This document shows positions 6,297 to 9,581 of a stretch of 9,581 nucleotides of DNA, one piece after another. The stretch lies in the NCBI GenBank assembly GCA_036491035.1, contig DASXCU010000153.1, forward strand, positions 1 through 9,581, written 5' to 3'. This DNA is from Galbitalea sp036491035 (GTDB taxonomy: Bacteria > Actinomycetota > Actinomycetes > Actinomycetales > Microbacteriaceae). How positions within the stretch are numbered: the stretch's first letter is position 1; the number at the start of each line of letters is the position of its first letter. The notes under the pieces were generated by a model, which had not been told where the DNA came from, made no database searches, and saw nothing but the letters and a program-made list of their open reading frames with translations. Both the position numbers and the translations under genes were made by a program.

Positions 6297-7288
6297 CGCG
6301 CGTACTCGTTACCGGGGTTGGAGGGCCCGCCGGGGTAGCGGTACTGCGATCCCTTCTGCGACGCTCCGACGCCGTGGTCTTTGCCGGCGACATGGATGGC
6401 TGGGCCAGTGGACTGTACCTTGTGCCGGCTGCGCGTCGTCGCATTCTTCAGCCGGGACTCAGTCCCGACTTCGTCGACGGAATTCGCAGGCTGTGCATCG
6501 ACGACTCGATCGACGTTGTCATTTCGACGGTCGATGTCGAACTGCCCCCGCTCGCGGCTCGACGCGATGACCTCGGGGGCGCGGTACTCGCTGCTCCGCC
6601 GCTCGCGACTCTCGACGTGACCCTCGACAAGTGGGAACTGGCGCAGCGTTGTGCACCTCTCCTCCGCGTTCCCGTCACTCGACTCCTGAACGCTGACGGT
6701 ATCGGTCTTCGCTGGAATTTCCCGGTCATCGTGAAGCCACGCCGCGGCGCCGGATCCCGGGGCGTTCGCCTGGTTTCCGATCGCGCAACTCTCACTGCGA
6801 TGGAACCGGATGAGGCGCTCATCATCCAGGAGCACCTTCCCGGCGCCGAGTATTCCGTCGATGTTCTCGCCGACAACGACGGCACCGTTGTCGCTGCTGT
6901 TCCTCGCACTCGGACCCGTGTCGACTCGGGAGTTTCCATCGCCGGTCGGACCGTTCACGACGAGGGACTCGAGCAGACAGCTGCTGCTGTTGCTCGCGCG
7001 ATCGGACTCCGCGGTGTTGCCAACGTCCAGCTCCGCCGTGACACCGAGGGCGTTCCCGCTCTCCTCGAGGTCAATCCCCGGTTCCCGGGTGCGCTCCCGC
7101 TCACGATCGCGGCCGGCGTCGACATGCCATCCCTGGTTCTCGACCTTGCTCTTTCTCGTGACATTCCCGCGCACCTCGACTTCCTCGATCTTGCGAACGT
7201 TCGCTACCTCGAGGACGTCTTTATCGCGCCGGACGAGATCCTCGAGTCGGAGAACGCGGCCCACCAGGAAGAGCCGGGCGACGAATGA
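6293..7288 (+). CDS. ATP-grasp ligase (CarB/PylC-like)
   Basis: This 331-residue protein should use ATP to activate a carboxylate as acyl-phosphate and join it to an amine or another nucleophile. It opens with a nucleotide-fold-like preATP-grasp domain, VLVTGVGGPAG (4-14). The ATP-grasp fold follows: lysine K148 and glycine-rich loop in VIVKPRRGAGSRGV (145-158), E180 in IIQEHLPG, E187, and the metal/phosphate residues N245, Q247, E259 and N261 in LLEVNPRFPG (257-266). The layout resembles the carbamoyl-phosphate-synthase-like ATP-grasp proteins often found in surface-polysaccharide loci. The substrate cannot be read from sequence. The ATG at 6293 overlaps the previous stop by ATGA with only a weak GAGAG upstream (6282-6286), so translation is probably coupled to the deacetylase gene. 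The last 15 or so residues are acidic and unstructured in appearance. A tempting role is acylating the amine exposed by the PIG-L enzyme. Confidence 0.87.
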   Translation: MTRVLVTGVGGPAGVAVLRSLLRRSDAVVFAGDMDGWASGLYLVPAARRRILQPGLSPDFVDGIRRLCIDDSIDVVISTVDVELPPLAARRDDLGGAVLAAPPLATLDVTLDKWELAQRCAPLLRVPVTRLLNADGIGLRWNFPVIVKPRRGAGSRGVRLVSDRATLTAMEPDEALIIQEHLPGAEYSVDVLADNDGTVVAAVPRTRTRVDSGVSIAGRTVHDEGLEQTAAAVARAIGLRGVANVQLRRDTEGVPALLEVNPRFPGALPLTIAAGVDMPSLVLDLALSRDIPAHLDFLDLANVRYLEDVFIAPDEILESENAAHQEEPGDE

Positions 7289-8046
7289 CCGCGGCTAACA
7301 GCGGAGCAGACCCGGACTTGATTCTTCGGGGAGACTTCCACGTTCACTCGACCTTCTCGGATGATGCGCAGAGCACCGTTGCCGAGAATCTCGCGGCAGC
7401 ATCGGCTGCGGGACTCACCCAGATTCGTCTCGTGGATCACGTTCGCCGGTCGACGACGTGGGTTCCCGACTTTCTGGCGACAGTCAAGGCTGCACCGGTC
7501 TTCACCGACCTCACCGTATGGACGGGTGTCGAGACGAAGATCGTGAATGCTCGCGGCGAACTGGACCTTCCCGCCGATCTCATCGCGGGACCCGGCGGCG
7601 TTGACGCCGTTCTCATCGCGGACCACCAGTTCCCGGGCCTCGACGGCGCGTGGACGCCCGACCGGACGAAGGCGAAAATGGCTGCGGGACTGAGCGCTGC
7701 TGACGCGCTTGACCTTCTCGTCGGCGCAACAATTGCAGCTATGGAGTCCGTCGAATTCGGACAGTTGGCCCACTGCTTCTCGATCCTTCCGAAGATTGGA
7801 CTCGCCGAGAGCGACCTCACCGACGAGCAGCTTCGCGCCTGGGCTAGTGCTGCCGCCAGCACGGGAACTCTGGTCGAGGTGAACGAGAAGTGGGGATGTC
7901 CGGGTCCTCGCGCCCTTCGAGCGGCTCTGGACGCGGGCGTCACCCTTGTCGCCTCGACCGACAGCCATGTGGCGATCGATGTCGGACGGTACTCGGCGGT
8001 AGCCGGCATCCTCAGCGAGCTCGACATCCCTGCGAGGCAGACGTGA
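7285..8046 (+). CDS. PHP-domain metallophosphoesterase
   Basis: This 253-residue protein is a single PHP (polymerase and histidinol phosphatase) domain with its metal site apparently complete: H19 and H21 in DFHVHSTFSDD, D26, H52 in LVDH, E83 in GVETKI, H114 in IADHQFP, H163 in AHCFSI, and D226 and H228 in STDSH. Such sites hold two or three metal ions and hydrolyse phosphate esters, for example in HisK-type histidinol phosphatases. The general fold is clear, but a histidine-biosynthesis role is unsupported: no his genes are nearby and the partners look glycan-related. The ATG at 7285 overlaps the preceding stop (ATGA), with AGGAAGAG at 7266-7273 as ribosome binding site. Within the operon it could dephosphorylate a sugar-phosphate intermediate, but a role in removing phosphate from the receiver domain cannot be excluded. 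Confidence 0.9.
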   Translation: MTAANSGADPDLILRGDFHVHSTFSDDAQSTVAENLAAASAAGLTQIRLVDHVRRSTTWVPDFLATVKAAPVFTDLTVWTGVETKIVNARGELDLPADLIAGPGGVDAVLIADHQFPGLDGAWTPDRTKAKMAAGLSAADALDLLVGATIAAMESVEFGQLAHCFSILPKIGLAESDLTDEQLRAWASAAASTGTLVEVNEKWGCPGPRALRAALDAGVTLVASTDSHVAIDVGRYSAVAGILSELDIPARQT

Positions 8047-9539
8047 GCTTCGACTGGGGGACGTTCGGCTACAACACGCTCGTCGTCGTGTTGCTGATTC
8101 TTGTTGCGACTGGCGCCATTCCGGTTCTGGCCGGAGCGTTCTCGTTCATCGCCATCCCTTTCCACTCCGTCAAGAATCACTACAAGAAGGCGGGACCGTA
8201 CCTGCCGCGTGTCGCCATCGTTGTTCCGGCCTGGAATGAGGGGGCGGTGATTGGCGAGTCCGTCGATCGACTCATGGCGCTCGAGTACCCACCGGAGAAC
8301 CTTCGCGTCTATGTCGTCGACGACGCGAGTACCGACAACACTCCGGATGTGATTCAGGCGAAGGCCGCAAGGTATCCGGGCCAAGTGTTCCACATTCGAC
8401 GCGACAAGGGCGGCGAGGGCAAGGCACACACGCTGAATGCGGGCATCCGAGTCATCCTGGAGGACGACTGGATGGAGGCCCTCCTGATCATGGACGCCGA
8501 TGTCGTCTATCTCCCGAACTCGCTCCGGAAGATGACTCGCCATCTTGCCGATCCGAAAGTCGGTGCGGTTTCGGCCTACATCCGTGAGGGATCCGCGGAC
8601 AAGAACTACCTGACCCGCTTCATCGGATTCGAGTACGTGCTGTCACAGCCCGCCGCCCGTCGAGCGCAGAACGTTCTCGGCGCCCAGGCCTGTCTTGCCG
8701 GTGGTGCGCAACTCCACACTCGCGAAAATCTTCTTGCCCTCGGCGGCCAGATTGACACCTCGTCTCTCGCCGAGGACACGATCACGACCTTCGAGACCCA
8801 GCTTCGCGGTCGCGAGGTCGTCTTCGAACCTCTAGCTGTCGTTCACGCCGAAGAACCCGGACTCATTGCTGCGCTCTGGAAGCAGCGGCTCCGCTGGGCT
8901 CGCGGAAACGTTTCCGTCACCGCTCGGTACCGGCACATCTGGTTTCGACCATCCAAGGTCCACAAGCTGGGTTCCGTCTCGTTCGGTGTCGTCTGGTTCA
9001 GTCTTTGGCTCCTTCCTGTTGCCATGGTGACGTCCTCGATCGGTCTTCTGGGACTGCTCCTCATCCACAGCCAGCTCGCCGTCATAGTTTTCCGCACGCT
9101 CTGGATCACTGCGGCCGTCTCGTTTGCATTCACTCTTGCTCTCGCCGCCCAGCTCGATCGCAAACTCAGTTCGAACGCCTGGCGCGAGGTCATCACTTTT
9201 CCCGGCATCATCTCGATGATCGTGATGCTCACGGCCTTCTTCCCGAAGCTGACCGAGGTCGACCTTCCTGCTTTGTTCGGCATCCACCTCACCGCCGGCG
9301 GGCTCTTCGATCTGACGATTGCGATCTACATCTGGATCCCGTTCTCGATGCTCGGCGCGTACCTTGCTCGCGAGGTTGAGTCGACCTGGATCGGACGTTT
9401 TCTCAGTCCGCTTCTCATCTACCTGGTCGGGTACGGTTCGCTGCTCTGTGCGATCACGTTCGACTCGTACATCAAGGAGATTCGCCACGCCGAAGCGAAA
9501 TGGGACAAGACCGAGAAGACGGGGAGAGTGGTCGTATGA
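8043..9539 (+). CDS. Membrane glycosyltransferase family 2 (processive-synthase type)
   Basis: This 498-residue integral membrane protein has one N-terminal membrane segment (about 12-38), a cytosolic GT-A domain (about 55-300) and roughly five C-terminal membrane segments (about 313-341, 345-369, 383-402, 418-443, 453-473). The GT2 motifs are intact: VPAWNEG (61-67), VVDDASTD (91-98), DAD metal-binding triad (151-153), AED acceptor-base motif (243-245) and QRLRW (281-285). The D, DxD, AED, QxxRW set plus flanking helices is that of cellulose, chitin, hyaluronan and poly-GlcNAc synthases, so it probably polymerises a sugar from a UDP donor and may export it. Sugar identity cannot be told. The GTG at 8043 is chosen because it overlaps the PHP stop as GTGA, with GAGG at 8034-8037, and places the hydrophobic N-terminus correctly; the open frame further upstream only reads through the PHP gene. 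The Lys-rich tail (about 476-498) is cytosolic. Confidence 0.92.
   Translation: MSFDWGTFGYNTLVVVLLILVATGAIPVLAGAFSFIAIPFHSVKNHYKKAGPYLPRVAIVVPAWNEGAVIGESVDRLMALEYPPENLRVYVVDDASTDNTPDVIQAKAARYPGQVFHIRRDKGGEGKAHTLNAGIRVILEDDWMEALLIMDADVVYLPNSLRKMTRHLADPKVGAVSAYIREGSADKNYLTRFIGFEYVLSQPAARRAQNVLGAQACLAGGAQLHTRENLLALGGQIDTSSLAEDTITTFETQLRGREVVFEPLAVVHAEEPGLIAALWKQRLRWARGNVSVTARYRHIWFRPSKVHKLGSVSFGVVWFSLWLLPVAMVTSSIGLLGLLLIHSQLAVIVFRTLWITAAVSFAFTLALAAQLDRKLSSNAWREVITFPGIISMIVMLTAFFPKLTEVDLPALFGIHLTAGGLFDLTIAIYIWIPFSMLGAYLAREVESTWIGRFLSPLLIYLVGYGSLLCAITFDSYIKEIRHAEAKWDKTEKTGRVVV
9521..9526 (+). promoter_or_regulatory. Ribosome binding site of the gene cut by the window end
   Basis: GGGGAG ends nine bases before ATG 9536, inside the last codons of the glycosyltransferase gene. 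It supports the ATG as a real start and the operon continuing past the window. Confidence 0.6.
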
Positions 9540-9581
9540 CCGAGAGTGATCCGCGCCATCCGAGTGACGAATTCATCCAGG
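9536..9581 (+). CDS. Unknown fifth gene of the operon (3' partial)
   Basis: Only the first 15 codons are present, beginning MTESDPRHPS and ending at the window edge. The ATG overlaps the glycosyltransferase stop as ATGA, the same junction type as earlier in the operon, and has a ribosome binding site. The visible residues are polar and acidic with no signal peptide and no recognisable domain, so no function can be given. A sensor kinase, another glycan enzyme or an exporter would all be plausible. Confidence 0.6.
   Translation, partial: MTESDPRHPSDEFIQ

Noticed and set aside
7597..7610. The perfect inverted repeat CGGCGT-TG-ACGCCG inside the PHP gene, a possible operator or hairpin.
   Set aside because: It encodes ordinary PHP residues (Gly-Gly-Val-Asp-Ala-Val). 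A 6-bp GC palindrome is easily produced by chance in such GC-rich coding sequence.
7890..8042. The GT2 frame is open upstream to an ATG at 7890, which could give a longer N-terminus.
   Set aside because: That stretch reads through the PHP gene in another frame and gives low-complexity Arg/Ser/Gly sequence. GTG 8043 overlaps the PHP stop exactly, has GAGG upstream and starts right before the membrane segment.
6161..8543. Two long minus-strand open frames of about 1.1 kb each (6161-7264 and 7437-8543) opposite the ATP-grasp, PHP and GT2 genes.
   Set aside because: Their translations are dominated by Arg, Ser, Glu and Ala with no motifs, as expected for the complement of GC-rich coding DNA, while the plus-strand genes carry intact family motifs.

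Overview
The window looks like chromosomal DNA from a GC-rich actinobacterium, and Microbacteriaceae or a near relative is my best guess. The grounds are strong G/C bias at codon third positions, actinobacterial-type gene starts (GTG, a probable leaderless TANNNT-N6-ATG start) and a split mannitol PTS. The taxonomic placement is inference. Coding density is very high: no gene-free stretch exceeds about 110 bases, and I see no RNA genes, insertion sequences, CRISPR arrays or attachment sites.

Region 1 (1-3170, plus strand) is a mannitol uptake operon. It runs mtlA (EIICB, 5' end cut by the window edge), then mtlF (separate EIIA), then mtlD (mannitol-1-phosphate 5-dehydrogenase). Together they import mannitol with phosphorylation and oxidise mannitol-1-phosphate to fructose-6-phosphate for glycolysis. 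EI and HPr must be encoded elsewhere.

Region 2 (3167-5113) holds two ordinary metabolic genes. A type II glycerate kinase lies on the minus strand and converges on mtlD so tightly that the two stop codons share one CTAG. A nitrilase-superfamily amidohydrolase is transcribed divergently from the kinase across a 33-bp gap.

Region 3 (5114-9581, plus strand) is the unusual part. A 109-bp intergenic region with a hairpin and a candidate promoter leads into an operon of at least five genes. Each gene overlaps the next by exactly four bases (three ATGA, one GTGA). The order is: (i) a response-regulator receiver domain fused to a PIG-L/LmbE-type zinc N-deacetylase; (ii) a CarB/PylC-like ATP-grasp ligase; (iii) a PHP-domain metallophosphoesterase; (iv) a membrane-embedded family 2 glycosyltransferase with the processive-synthase QxxRW motif; (v) a gene cut by the window edge. 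All recognisable catalytic residues are intact. My interpretation is a signal-gated pathway that makes or modifies an amino-sugar-containing glycan or glycoconjugate: the deacetylase frees an amine, the ATP-grasp enzyme acylates it, the PHP enzyme removes a phosphate, and the GT2 builds or attaches sugar. The phospho-controlled deacetylase would be the switch, much as CheB is a receiver-gated esterase. The enzyme families are read from the sequence; the pathway and its substrates are inference. No sensor kinase is visible in the window.
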